Assembly (NCBI GenBank): GCA_015227615.1
Contig: JAALGZ010000011.1
Location: 806,001-870,000 of the forward strand
Source of the DNA: Labyrinthula sp. Ha
Taxonomy: Eukaryota > Sar > Bigyra > Labyrinthulida > Labyrinthulaceae
DNA length: 64,000 nucleotides
Direction of reading: 5' to 3'
Position numbers and translations under genes: made by a program. The stretch's first letter is position 1. Every line of letters starts with the position of its first letter. Below the pieces are notes generated by a model, which saw nothing but the letters and a program-made list of their open reading frames with translations, made no database searches and was not told the DNA's origin. Of the stretch, positions 37,339 through 49,634 are shown in pieces.

Positions 37339-37560
37339 ATGAGTGAAGAAAAACCAGTCGTAGAAGTAGCAACTGTTCCAGTAGCGACCCCAACCAATCC
37401 AGTAGCTGTTACAGGAAATCAAAATCACGTTCTACTTATGGAAAAGTATGCTGGAGGTTGCACATGGGTGCTGATCGTGTTTTGCTGTTTCTTCATCGGT
37501 CCATTCGCGTTACTCTTCCTTTGCTGCCCATTAGATGATAGACAGATTGTAATGGCCTAA
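37339..37560 (+). CDS. Small membrane protein, 73 residues, unrecognised
   Basis: I place the start at the ATG at 37339, in A-rich context. Residues 1-30 are Pro/Val/Ala-rich and soluble; residues 41-62 form one hydrophobic segment (CTWVLIVFCCFFIGPFALLF) with several Cys; the end is 'CCPLDDRQIVMA'. The CC-P-D-D pattern after a membrane helix recalls small Cys-rich membrane proteins (BRI3/LITAF-like or stress-induced plant proteins), but I cannot assign a family. The frame stays open upstream to an ATG at 37108, which would add 77 residues of unlike composition; I think that is untranslated leader. A Pro-Val-Ala N-terminus plus a C-terminal helix would suit a tail-anchored protein. Function unknown. 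Confidence 0.6.
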   Translation: MSEEKPVVEVATVPVATPTNPVAVTGNQNHVLLMEKYAGGCTWVLIVFCCFFIGPFALLFLCCPLDDRQIVMA

Positions 37561-38309
37561 AGCAACTGCACCTTGTTCATCTTTACTAGAATAGCGTGTG
37601 AAAGTTTAAGCATCGAATTTTTAGTTGACTCTTGGATATACTGCACATTACTTCGGTATAGTTCACCATTACAACCACTCCACAAGAAATCCTTAGAATG
37701 ACGAAAGAATAGGTTGCATTAGTTTATCAAAATACAGATTAAAATAGCTGCAGTGAATGTGTGCTGCCTCAGTTTTTTAATGTATATTTTTTTTGTAGAA
37801 GAGTAGCAACTAATTGAGGTGGATTTTATGTGAACACTAGACCTGGTAGAAGTCGAAAAAGCGTTAGAAAAATGCTGTAAATTTATGAACATGCTCTATT
37901 ATTGATAACCAATTTTCCTTTCTAGCCAAAAATCGATTTTTTTAGGTTTAGGGTGTAATGTTTATATTTTTTAAACATACACTTAGCTGGGGCTTCGTAG
38001 TTTTAAAAGAGTTTCCACAGAAGGTCCCTACGTAAGAGATATTTAGGAATGGTATATTCACGTATATTGCTGAACTAATTACAAATTGTTTTGTCTCTTG
38101 CAGAGTAGAATCTGATGTCAAGTTCGGTAGTAACATTAATCCCAGGTATAAAACTCACTGACATAAGAAAAAGGTTGCTCGACTCACTGAAAGCGTTCTC
38201 CTGGTGTCCTCCAAGAGATTAAACTCGATAACTACTTTGAAGGTAAAACTTAGGTGTTAACTTCTTGTTTTCAAGTGCTAATGTTGCAAACTCACCAAAT
38301 CCAAAATTG
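37561..38309. other. Intergenic, no gene seen
   Basis: About 750 bp of AT-rich spacer between the small membrane protein gene and the SINE-like repeat. Nothing supportable. Confidence 0.5.
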
Positions 38310-38543
38310 CTACCCAAGTCGTCAAGGCCTTATGGGTAAGGTACTTAGCCTTGAATTATTGGCTCCGTGGAGTATTAGTACTTCAAGTTTTCAGTGCCAT
38401 GGCAAGAAAATGTGCCGGGGGATTGGTTTAGTGGGTTCAAACCCCACACGATGCAAGAAAGGGTTTTGGGTCAGTTATGTCCTCCTTGTAAGACCGAAGG
38501 GTTTCTAACCTCCGAGCAGCCCCCCCCCCAAAAAAAAAAAAAA
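38310..38543 (+). mobile_element. SINE-like tRNA-derived repeat, copy B, with poly-C/poly-A tail
   Basis: Second copy of the repeat at 17285-17494, same orientation. An A-box match TGGCTCCGTGG lies at 38360-38370 and a perfect T-arm/B-box at 38431-38447: stem GTGGG/CCCAC, loop TTCAAAC. The 60-nt gap between boxes is longer than in an ordinary tRNA and would fit a tRNA with a long variable arm or an inserted segment. A conserved non-tRNA body follows ('tttgggtcagttatgtcctc'), then a run of C at 38521-38529 and of A at 38530-38543, which looks like the tail of a retroposed transcript. Confidence 0.75.
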
Positions 38544-38784
38544 TTGCGGTCATCAGATTAATTTGACTCAAGTCCTCATGATCACTCAAATTTCCAGGCT
38601 TTAGCAATAAACTTCGACATTCAGATCACTTGTGCAAAAGCAATTTAATAGTGCATGTATTCTTAAGAAGTAAAGGATAAGAGTTGCTCCTACTCTCTTA
38701 GTGTATATTCTCTTGCTAATACTGGAACTTTCTCAGAAACTGCTTCATTATATTCTTAGCAATTTCCCAAAAACTCAAAACAAA

Positions 38785-39120
38785 ATGTATAAACAGATAC
38801 TGAGAAAAACTTCCCACAACTTTATCAGGGCGCAGCCAAGGCGTTGGAAACACTTTCTTTTACAATATAAATATGTAGAGAATATTCTGAAAAAACGAAC
38901 ACCTTATAGACCTGATCATTTAGATCTTGTTTTGAAACTAAACAAACAAGGCAAGATACTCTTAGCAGGTGCGCATTTGGATCCAACAGATGGAGCAGCG
39001 TTCATATTCAATGTGGATAAAAAAAGTGAAGTTGAAAAGTTTGTTGAACAAGATCCTTATTACCTTAACTCCCTGGTTCCAAACTATACTATTAAAGAAC
39101 TCGCAGTTGTTACAGAATAA
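38785..39120 (+). CDS. YCII-related domain protein, possibly mitochondrial
   Basis: Start at the ATG at 38785 gives 111 residues; the frame is open upstream only from non-ATG codons. After about 22 basic, acid-free residues (a possible mitochondrial presequence) comes a whole YCII-like ferredoxin-fold domain: 'YRPDHLDLVLKLNKQGKILLAG', 'DGAAFIFNVDKKSEVEKFVEQDPYY' and a final 'IKELAVV' strand. Family members are small dimeric proteins with a conserved His (here in 'RPDH') and Asp (in 'QDPYY'); bacterial ones act in chloro-aromatic breakdown, while most eukaryotic ones have no known role. The stop codon lies one base from the stop of the convergent gene at 39122-39859. Confidence 0.85.
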   Translation: MYKQILRKTSHNFIRAQPRRWKHFLLQYKYVENILKKRTPYRPDHLDLVLKLNKQGKILLAGAHLDPTDGAAFIFNVDKKSEVEKFVEQDPYYLNSLVPNYTIKELAVVTE

Positions 39121-39121
39121 T

Positions 39122-39859
39122 TTACTTGGAAAACTTCTGTGCCAATTTCAACTTTAATTCTTCTGCTTCTTTCTTACGGGAGTTTATTTCATCTAATCTT
39201 TGCTTTCGTTTTGTCATTTCCATATTTTTTGGATCAAACTTCGATTTAAATATATCCTTTTTCACTACAAAAAATTCGTCTATCATATCTTTTATTTCAT
39301 TCGCCGATTTCTCATCATCAAATTGTAACTCACAAATTCCTTCAATTGACAGCTTTGCTCCATTTTGATCCACAATTAAAACTTTGGATATCTTCATTTG
39401 AGATTCATACTGAGGCTTATTCCCGTTGAGTTTCATAGAGGAGACAATAAAGGATTTCAGATCTTCTGATAGCTTGAATACAACCAGCTCATTAGGTTCA
39501 AATTGAGTTTGGCTTCCTTTGAAGAAACTTGAAATACCTTGCTGGTTAGCTATAGAATTTAGTTTACAGAAACTTCCAGAGAACAATTTTGGTAATGTAT
39601 GGCGGTCAAAGTTTCTTTCTCTTTTCTCATCTTCAGTTATGCCATTGCTATACTAAGAAAAAGTAAAAGGATACACGAAGTCAGATATCAAATCTGAAGA
39701 GGCATAAAGACAGTTGTTAACATATTTTCCCCAAATAGAATTTGTTGAAAAATTTAATGAAGAAGTTATTGAATCAGATGTTTTTGACGCTTCCGAGATG
39801 ATATTGCCTGCTTTTCTTGCTAATGTTTTCTCCGCGATAATTCCAGTTAACTTTTGCAT
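39122..39859 (-). CDS. Unrecognised two-exon protein with C-terminal coiled coil
   Basis: Exon 1 (39677-39859, from an ATG) and exon 2 (39122-39652) join across a putative 24-nt intron into 237 residues in one frame. Exon 1 ends 'ASSDLISDF' and exon 2 begins 'YSNGITEDEKRERNF'. A middle part of about 100 residues reads as alternating strands with a closing helix ('LVVFKLSEDLKSFIVSSM' to 'SANEIKDMIDEFF'), which could be a PH-like fold; that is a guess. The last 40 residues are charged and helical ('KRKQRLDEINSRKKEAEELK'). No family recognised. It meets the YCII gene tail to tail with one base between. Confidence 0.65.
39653..39676 (-). other. Probable spliceosomal intron, 24 nt
   Basis: On the minus strand it starts GTGTATCC and ends TTTTTCTTAG. 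Its final TAG would otherwise stop the frame. Removal keeps the frame; a 22-nt alternative two bases downstream would run into a stop. Less certain than the others because the protein family is unknown. Confidence 0.65.
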
Positions 39860-42800
39860 TCTAACATGGTAAAGCCATATTGCGTTAAATCTCAAATTTG
39901 AATGCTATGGCTTATTATGGCGGAGTCTCATACTTATTAGAGTCTAAAAATATAACAGTTATTCATGATATATGCAGTTTACGACAATATATTCCTGTAT
40001 ATTTCTTCAATACAAAAGTTATTTAGTATGAGTTCTGGACCTACAAAAGGTCATCGGCTCAGGCCTTTCTTGCTTGCATCCATTTTTTACCCTTGGTGCA
40101 TGCACGTTGGAGTGAATGCATTGCTTCTACACACTTTATAGTAAGCGATGATGAGTAGAGGAGCAGCTAAGATCTTTTAGACAATATAATCCAGTTAAAA
40201 AAAATAAAATTCATTTTCCCCAATCAAAGAAACGATTGGTTGGACTTGCGTGTTCAGCTAAGAATTAGATACTTTAGCAAATCGAACTGGCTCAGAAGTA
40301 CATATTCAGTTGAAAAAAAAGTAAAGCAGGAGATTATAGATGGATGGAAAAATTCAATCATGCTGGTTTGTTGGAGTGAAACGAAGGGTGATCAAGAAGT
40401 ACGCTCAGAAATGAAACAACTATTTACTGAAAAGAACAAGAAATCTTCAAAAGAGGAAAAAAGTTTTCTGCCACTTTGATACCAATACATTAACCCCTAG
40501 TTGGCTCAGGTTATGGCCGTGCTTTTCTCCATGAACGTAGATTACATACCTGTGCTATTCAGCAAAGAAGGTAAAGGCGAGGAAAACATAGAGAAGAAGC
40601 AAGAATAAGTAATTGATGTCGAAATGAGAGATATAGTCCAGAGGAAGTTACAAATAACTCCAAGCAAGAAGTAGAAGTTAAGGTGATGTTTGTTTAGCAT
40701 AAACAGAGCTTTGCTTTTAAGGGACAAAACCTCAGATTTTTACACTGACGCCAACTGATAAACCTATGCTAAAAAACCATCAAATTTCAGTAATAAATTG
40801 ACACAAAACAACAATACATTTAATAGAACTCTTAAAACTAAGATTCAAAGCCTCTATTAAGACTGGCGCCATATTTACAGTAACAATAGCGTCAGAGACT
40901 ATTCCGTCATGCTGGCTAAATTAAATATAATGTTACCGAAGCTGGGACCAAAATATAGTCTCTGAGAACTCGGCTTAGGAAGTTGGTAAATTAAGACGGT
41001 TATTTTTCTTTAAGGCTAATTAAAATAATTTCTGGTTACCGGTTTTGCGAAAAGTGATCATTAATTGCTGGCTTTTCGGTTTCCTTGTAATACCCTTGAT
41101 TTTTTATTAAAATGGGATAAGGGAAGATTTTTTTAATTTTAACTTTCACGCTCTTGTGAAAGCTTAGCTATTATATATGAGTAGAATATAGAGTTAATAG
41201 AATATAGAGAATATATGTAGTCAACTGATATACATATTTTCCAGTTAACCTGATAAGTAATAAGTTTACTGAAAGAAGAATAAGTTTCATCATTATAGAT
41301 TAATAACAAGATAAAACACATAAAATAAGCAAAGAACAGCAAAATGTAGAGTTCTTTGGAAGGAGGTACGAGTATAAAAGCTTGAAGATTAAGAATTAAA
41401 ACCAAGTTAATGGAAAAGGATTTCTGGAAAGAGATCTCTGGAAAACTAGAGAGGACCAATATTGCTATATACGATCGAGTTCGATATAAATTTGGTTTTC
41501 CGAATGAGGTTATGCCAGCATCCAAGTCGGTGCGAAAACAATGAAAAGAGATATGTACAACCCTTTACATCAGTACTTTAATTGGAGTTTCTCATACTTT
41601 TGCCACATTGTTTTCGGTAATACGGGGAAGAATTTAAACCTACAATAAGAATCTGCATGAAAAGTTGCTGGTTCAAGAATAAAAATGTCATTATCTATTT
41701 ATTTGTCATTAAAATACAGCTATTCTATAGTATTCATTGAGATTTCTTCTCAAGTATTTGCTACAGTTTTTCTTTATTGCCTTTATACTGCTTGCGCTGC
41801 CTCACTTTCTCTAAAATGATTATGAATTATGAAGGTTGCAATCTTTGTATTTCCAAAATCTTACTTCACCGGTTGCATGTTTCACACTGTTGCTAAAATT
41901 AATTCATGTTGCTCTAGTGGTACTACTAAACTGTCTCTTTTTTCTCTTTCATAAGGCCATGGACTAAATTTACTCAGCATTTTGGCTCTCACATTCTTTT
42001 CATGATATGATTGTTGAACATACTGATGCGCTACTGCGCTTGAATCCACCCTTCTGCCTCCATTTCCGGTTATTTGTCATACCGTCTAGGTTCAAAGTGG
42101 CTGCTGTTTTGATCCTAAAGCCAAGGTGGGTATATTCTCATTCATTCAAAGCATTAAATTGCAACGAGTTTCTTTGCTAGATTTTGAAGCCAGATCGTAT
42201 CTCTTCTTTATTTAAAAAGAACTATGAAACACTCTGCACACCTTTGATAACAATATGGTTAATCTTCTTTCTTGAGCTTACCTAATTGGGTTATAAATCT
42301 CTTCAAAAGACTTAGGTGAATGGAATCTTCAACGAAAAATTATGTCGCATCTGCACCATTCTCCACTGTTTCAACGAAAAAACTGTATCATGACTTCTAT
42401 CAAACTTTACATAGTGCATTCTCAGTGTATAGTTTTCTCCCACTCTTGGGGCCCCATAGAGTACTACTAAAACACCAATCTTCTTCTGGGTGTTGATGAT
42501 CAGTTCGAATTTTAAGTTTTCTATGAATTTTAAAACTTATTCCTGGTTAAATAGTCCAATTTTGTTGTTTTATATTTTTTTCTTTGTTTTTAAACCAAAT
42601 ATTAGGACTGCTCCGCAACAAGATTGCTAAGTCTATAAAATTTCTTATGCATAGTTTATTCGGCATGCTGTACTTGCCCCACGGTGAGCTTGATGGATAT
42701 TTTTCTTTTCGTACTTATTTTAGATAAACACATATATGCTTTGATTCGAACTCCATTGCTTTGTTTTAAGTATAAAGTATTTAAAAGTAGTGCATTCTTT

Positions 42801-44280
42801 CAAATATCGATAGCGGAACTTGCTCGGAATGATATCTTTGTCCATTTCCACATTCAAAGTTTTTATATATGCTTTGTCCGGTTTCATTTCCTTGGCTATG
42901 CCTACCTTAATGTTTTTAGCTGATTCTTAGTTGTCTCTATTAGAGTTCTTGGCCATAACGGATATTCTATTATATCTTCTGTTGTTGGTTTTGGTCTTAT
43001 TCTCCTTTGTTTTTGAAAACGATTCGAATTCATATTTGACCTGTAAGAATTTTCCTGTCGAATTTGAGTAAAACTATCCAAGTTATATTGGGTTTTGGTT
43101 TAATTCCACAATTGGATTGGTTAAATTAGGATTTTCACAGGATATGTAACAAAATTAAGATCTTACAGGATGGATAATTAGTGAAAATCGATCAAGTTAT
43201 TATGATTAACGTCTACTGCAACATAAACTTCACTGGATGTGCAGGTATAAAAGAAAAATTTGAAGTGCCCTTATTTCTTACCGGTAGAAATGTTCGAATA
43301 CAACTTCGTAATCTACTGATAAGTACTCCTTTTATGCTATTAAATATACGACTTCCACAGTGCAGAAAAATGAGAATTTAAACGGAGATGTTTGGTCGAG
43401 TTTCGCTTATTTATATTTCTAACAGTTGAATTCTGATATACTTCTATTACATAGCCAATACCAAACTAGTTAGACAATCAACTACATATATCTACGAAAT
43501 GAACTTGGTAGATTAAATCGTACAGAAAATATAACAATCGTTTTTTTTCTTTCGTTTTTCCTCAAAATCTTATTTCCCTGAAAACTATTTCCAATAATAT
43601 ATTAAAAGGAGAAGAAAAGGCCTTGGCAGCATAGCTGCAGCGCCTAAATAGTTTAATCCAAGATGGTATCTTGTCCACAAGTTAAAACCATGTTTTTTTT
43701 CATTATTGCACAACTGCGTTTATCATTTTCTGCAAAGAAAAAGCTAGGTGAAAATTTTATGAATGCCCATTTACTTAATCCCAGAAGGCACAACATGTCA
43801 AAGAAGAACTAGCTTATAAGACCCGTTATAGTGATATGTATAACTTAAAGACATTTCTTGAGCTACTCACAAAAAATATCTTATTTCGGTTATATTGTAC
43901 ATGAAGACGCATTTGCAACTTGATATCTAAAGGAGACCATTGAACAAGATTTTGAAGATGTTCAAACACTAAGGAAGGAAGTTCAAATAAACAAAAAATT
44001 TGAACAGAACAGTTTCTTTATTGAACTCGGAAGTTCTGTTCAACATACGACATTTTTTGATCTTAAACCTAAATATTACTTTAATAATATTCTCGATATC
44101 TCAAAAATGAACTGATTTTGTCTTTGGGTTCAGAAGAAAAGAGGTCTCGTTTCAGGTGAATATGAAAAGAACACAATCCTTATCTTGTTCTTGTGATAAA
44201 TAATAAATAATTTCAGTTGTTCTAATTGGATCAAGACCCTGGAACTAAAATTGTACGTACACAGAGATATTAAACCAAAA
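39860..44280. other. Intergenic, about 4.4 kb, no supportable gene
   Basis: Open frames at 40240-40479 and 41139-41525 start with TTG and show no motif. A few peptides on the minus strand at about 42.4-42.6 kb recall retroelement RNase H, too short to call. The spacer ends at the 5-bp target duplication of the copia element. Confidence 0.45.
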
Positions 44281-44285
44281 AGTAT

Positions 44286-44413
44286 TATTAAATATATTAG
44301 CTAAGTAAAATATATTATATCAGAAACATAGAGATAGGTCGTAATTAATCATATTGTTCAGGTAAGGGGTTAAGGAATAAGTACATAGATAAAAGAGAGA
44401 AATATTTATAATA
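44286..44413 (+). repeat. 5' LTR of the copia element, 128 bp
   Basis: Aligns without gaps to 48719-48846. Starts TATTAAATAT and ends ATA here (ACA in the other copy). The same length as its partner; 12 differences between them. Confidence 0.92.
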
Positions 44414-47400
44414 GGTTAACATCGCGATAAGAAAAGCTTGAAATATGAGTAACGAAAAAATTTTAGACCTCTTACAGAGAGGGCAAGACTAAAAAACGTG
44501 GAAAATAAGAATAAGAGCCAAGCTCATAGAGGAAGGGCTATTCAAGCCCATTGAGAACCAGAAGGAAAAATACGAAGCATCTACAACGCGAAAATAACAC
44601 TCTCCAATACAGAAAAAAAGAGCAACGGAAAGGCCATGGTCATAGTATTAGGTAAAATCAATAACAACATGTTAGAGAAAGTTGAAACTTGCGAAGATAT
44701 GTACAGCATGTGGGAAAGGTTGGAGAGCTTGTTTAAAGTTGGCGCTAGAGAGGAGAGAAGGAGAAGTTTTGATGTATTGGAGCATCCAAGGCGATCTGCG
44801 AGGGTGGCAAGAATAGAGAATTTTGACACGAACTTGAGAAGGTTTGTAGCAGCAAGAGGTCTTATACATGATGATCACAAGATAGACAGATTACTAAATG
44901 TGATAAAACATGACAGATTTACACAGCTCAAGATCGTTGTTGAGGACAACCTATTAAATATAAATATGCTATTACATACATATTACAGAATACAATACAA
45001 ATATAGTTACATATCCTAAATACAGTTGATACAGTTTAGTGAAATAGCCATACACTATTTCATATTAAGTTTTAACGTATTCAGAGCAACCACCAAAATA
45101 CAAAATAACACAACCCAGAGATTTACAATTATGGCAAAATTTTCAACAAACCTTTGCATTTGGCAAATATTATTGACAGAATGAGACCGATTTTGGGCAG
45201 AAGCGCAAGAGGTTCAAGGGGAAGGTGTCGCGGAGGCTATAGAAACGCGAATTCGCAACAAAAATGTTATAACTGTGGAGAAAGAGGTCATATAAAAGCA
45301 AGATGCCCAAAGCTAGTGTGGGAGAACTGCAATGGTATTAGACACGAAACAGATGAATGTAAAAAACCGAAAATGAAAACGGAATACAAAATTAACATGG
45401 CAGAGAAAAAGAAGTAATAAGAGTCACAAAATGACTTCTATAATGATTATGACTCTGTGACAACAAGTAGAACTGAAAAGAAGATAATGTATAACATTAA
45501 ATCAGTAAATGTAGCAATATTAAATATAGAAAACGACAAAAAACTAAACAAAAAACAAAAAATCACCGAAAAACAAAACAAAAATCAGAAAAACACTAAG
45601 AAGCAAAACAATAACTATATCAAATTTTTATGGGATTCAGGAGTATCGAATCATCTGGTATCAATGGATAAAATAAAGCACGTAAACGACATAAAAAAGA
45701 TAGACGGAGAAACGTTGGATGATGTAGCTTCTACAACAGAATTGAAACTAAAAGGGAATATGACGGTGAAATTAGGTCACCTAGAAATAGATCTGAAGGA
45801 TGTATATATACTTGACACAGAAAAACCGGTAGCTATAATATCAATCGGAAAAGTAAGCACTGATAACAACATCAACACTGAAATAAATGGCAAAGGAATC
45901 AATATAAAAACAGCAAACGGAGAAAAAATAGAAAGAATTAGAAGCGAACCAGAATCTATATAAGAAAACACTAAAAGTAATAAAAAAGAAAGAGAATACA
46001 AAAAAAACAATTTTCCTGGCACAAATATTTTGGACACCCATCAAAACAGTTGCTTCTAAAAACCCTTCGATACCACCGTATAAAACCAGCTGCGATGGAC
46101 AAACTGGACATTTGTAAAACATGTTCCAGAGTCAAAAACGAAAGAATACCTATAAATAAAGTTAGAGAAAAAGAAGTGAAAAACCACTTCAGAGAATATA
46201 TTGTGATACATTAGACATACCGGTCAGATCAAACACTGGTTACAAAGATTGTCTCGTAATGGTGGATGATTATTCTAAATACAGGTTCACAAGAATGCAT
46301 AGAAAAAAGAAAAACGTTTCAAACATGCTGATACATGAAATAAAATATATAGAAGAAAACGCAGGGCGGAAAATAAAATGTACCTTCTCAGACCAAGGAA
46401 AAGAATTCATGAATAAAAGTGTAATAAGATTCCTCAGCGAAAATGGAACGCAAAGGCGATATTCGTCAACCTACACACCGCAACATAACGGACCAGCAGA
46501 AAGAAGCAATCGTATAATAATATCTGGAATAAAAATATTTCTACAACAGGCAAAGTTACCAATGAAATATTGGCCATACGCAGCAGAAGAATATATAAGA
46601 GTAAAAAATATATCCATAAATTCAACAACTGAAAAATCCCCACAAGAATTATTATTCAGAACAAAACCAAAAATCAAGTTTGTATTTACGTCTGGCGAAT
46701 AGGTAACTTATATAAATACCAAGATAAACAATAAAATAAAGCCAAAGAATAAGTTTGGGCTTTATATGGGAAGGTCTAAAGTATCGTCTGAATCAAAAGT
46801 ATTAGACAACGTGTCCAAATAGATCATATTGAGCAGAGATATACGAACACTAAGACGTTCAATGACGAACCTGAAGCAGGGCAATAAGATAAAGAACGAC
46901 GAAGATAAATACGCGACTGAGCAGGGAAAAAGCCAAAGTGAACCTCCATCAACGTACCAATAGTTTTTGAATATAAGGAAAGAACCAGACGATGAAATAT
47001 TAGAGCACTGGATCCAAAGAAGAAGCCCTCATAAAGCGGCATGTCCAATAAGCTAGAAATTAGCGAAGAAAACATCGAACTAGAAACTTGCTGAAAAGAT
47101 GCACAAAATGAAGATACCGTACCACGAAGTCTATAAAGCAATAAACCTAAAGAATAACAGAGAGCCAAGAAACCTTAGGCAAGCGTTCAAGTCCAAGGAT
47201 AAGGTCAAGTGGTTAAAGGTTTATATGAAGCAGGTGGATAAGTTAAAGAAGATCGCTCAGTGCAAATTGGTTAAATGTGAACAGGCTTCTGCAAACATCA
47301 CTCCAATACGTTTCATGGAACTATTCAATACAAATTTCGATAACGTCAAGCATGAAAATATCTATAAAGTGCGCTTTGCCGCCAACAAAAACATCTGGAA

Positions 47401-48718
47401 CCCGAAGAAGACGTTTATTCTCCTGTACCCAACAAGTAGACCATTCGCATATTTATAGACTTATCCACTGCAAGCAACAAACAATTATGGTAATTGGATA
47501 TCTCTTCTAGTTACCTGAACGCTAATTTAAGTAAGAAAAGATACCATGAACTACCACAGCTGTTTCGGAAAAAGAGGAAGAATTATCTGTGGGATTCCTG
47601 CAACGCAATATACGGTTTAAAGAAAAGTGGGAGAGAGTGGTTCTTGAACTTATCTAGGACTCTTGAATCTTTGGGATGTCAAGCATGTTTAGTGGGAACA
47701 ACATTGTTTCGATGGCGAATGTCAGATGGAGAGATTGTATATTTACTTATTTACGTTGATGATATTTTATTTTCAACCAACAATCCGAAGAATAGTAACT
47801 TCATATTGAAGAAACTACAAACGAGGTATGACGTAAAATATACACAAAAGGCAACGAAATTCATTGGTTTCGAATTCAATCAATTAGAGAGCGGGGGTGA
47901 TCGTAAATTTCCAAAATTACATATTGGCAGTTACGTTCACTTACGACTGTAAGGACACTAAGTATCATGGAACGCCACATGAACCTGACAAGTACCACAC
48001 CCCAGAGGAAATGTTATAGATGAAAAACTTTTTCAACGTATTATAGGAACATTACATCTTATTTCAGAAACTTGCAGGGTAGACACAGTGTATGCTGTCA
48101 ATCGTTTAGCTGTATTTACAAAAAGTCCAAAGCTACAACTACTAAAAGAGGCAAAGAAAATACTAAGATACTTAAACCACTCAAAAGAATACGTGTTATT
48201 TTACAAAGGAATACAAAAAATTGCAATGTAGCAATATACAGCGACGCATCGTGAGGCAACGTGCCAGGAGACAGGTCTTTTTTAGATGGACATCTTATTA
48301 CGATTAACAGAACGCCAATATGTTGTAAGTCGAAAAAACAAAAATGTTATAGCAAAACCCTCAACTGAGGCAGAGATAGTAAGAATTACTTGAGCACTAA
48401 GCTCGGCAGATTGGTTTAAAAACACATTGGATTTTGTTGAAAGTGAAAAACAAAACCTGAGCACTGATGAGTGATGGTGTTCCAGCTATTAAGTTATTGC
48501 ATGGACAGCCGTTAACAGACAGCTCGAGGCATATGGAATTGAAATATTTCTTTAGTAGAATTGTTTTAAAGAGAAATAGATGGAAAACAAAATGTTTAGA
48601 AGGGGGAAGAAATGCAGCTGATGTGTTTACTAAGCCGGCGAAAGAATATATTTACAAGAGGTTAAGAAAGTATCTAGTTGTCTCGAGCAGAAAAAGAAAA
48701 GAAAAAAAAGGACGGAGA

Positions 48719-48846
48719 TATTAAATATATTAGTTAAGTAGAATATGTTATATCAGAAACATAGAAATAGGTCGTAATTAATTATATTATTCAGATAAGG
48801 GGTTAAGGAATAAGTACATATATAAAACAGAGAAATATTCATGACA
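48719..48846 (+). repeat. 3' LTR of the copia element, 128 bp
   Basis: Preceded by a purine-rich tract and followed by the AGTAT target duplication. At 128 bp these LTRs are short for the family. Confidence 0.92.
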
Positions 48847-48851
48847 AGTAT

Positions 48852-49634
48852 TTTAATCGCTTTCGATGCAATTTCAAATAGCGCTGATCCTGGTCTTTTG
48901 GGGAGAACTTATGATATTTATAGTCAAAGTGGTATTTAAACCAAATATTAGATGTGTTGAAGCTTTTATCAAGAAATTTTGAAAGGAAAGAAGTTGATTG
49001 CAACAGAAGGATACATGGCACTGAAGATAATACACATTCAGAAGTCGCTTAAGACGAAAATAGTTTTTTTTTTCACTTGGAGTCACAGTTTTACACGTTT
49101 TGAATGATACTATTTATTCAAGTGGCCTAAAATATAAATGAAGAAATACTTATAAGTAAACACAGAGAACAAGATGGATATTATGTTTGAAATAATACTC
49201 AGAAACTGAATATCCCAAAGGAGACTTGAATAGGAGGACGAATATGATCACGAGGAAATATAGTTTGTGTTTATATCTATAATCCATTCATATGCATATA
49301 GAAATCTAAATGCCTCATAGATCTTGAAAATTGATCCCATTAGGATACTGGGTTTTTAATGGAATAAATACACTCATCATGAAAAGGATGTTAGAGCACA
49401 ACTTTGTTCAGGCAAGGAAAAGATAAAAAACGAGATGCTCTGTATTGGAAAATTTTATCAATGGATAAAAAGAACTTACTTTCCTTTTTCTTTCTTTAAA
49501 ATCCAGATATAAGCTTAGATTTTAGTATGGATGGCTTTGAGACAACTTGGTAGAGTTGGAAGAATTACTGAATTGAGAATATTCCCAAAATGATATCGAA
49601 ATAAGAATAGTTTCAAACACAAAAGATTTCGAAG
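48852..49634. other. Spacer between the copia element and the WD40-like gene
   Basis: About 780 bp, AT-rich, no gene or repeat recognised. The right end should hold the promoter of the WD40-like gene. Confidence 0.45.

Larger units (their letters stand above)
44281..48851 (+). mobile_element. Ty1/copia LTR retrotransposon, old and broken
   Basis: A full-length fossil including both copies of its 5-bp target duplication AGTAT (44281-44285 and 48847-48851). LTRs of 128 bp lie at 44286-44413 and 48719-48846. Internal parts in copia order: gag-like region from about 44447 to 45417 with a CCHC zinc knuckle (CYNCGERGHIKARC); protease near 45.6-45.75 kb (LWDSG motif); integrase core at about 46.2-46.7 kb; reverse transcriptase at about 47.5-47.95 kb with YVDD; RNase H at about 48.1-48.7 kb. 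A purine-rich tract precedes the 3' LTR. Integrase before reverse transcriptase defines Ty1/copia (Pseudoviridae). The coding region has several breaks, perhaps around ten, so it is dead. The LTRs differ at 12 of 128 positions, mostly transitions, so the insertion is old. Confidence 0.93.

Noticed and set aside
41139-41525. Hydrophobic 128-codon frame on the minus strand
   Set aside because: Starts with TTG; the hydrophobic, Ile/Tyr/Ser-rich text is what AT-rich spacer DNA gives by chance.
42400-42560. Short minus-strand peptide resembling retroelement RNase H
   Set aside because: The resemblance spans about ten residues with nothing supporting it on either side.
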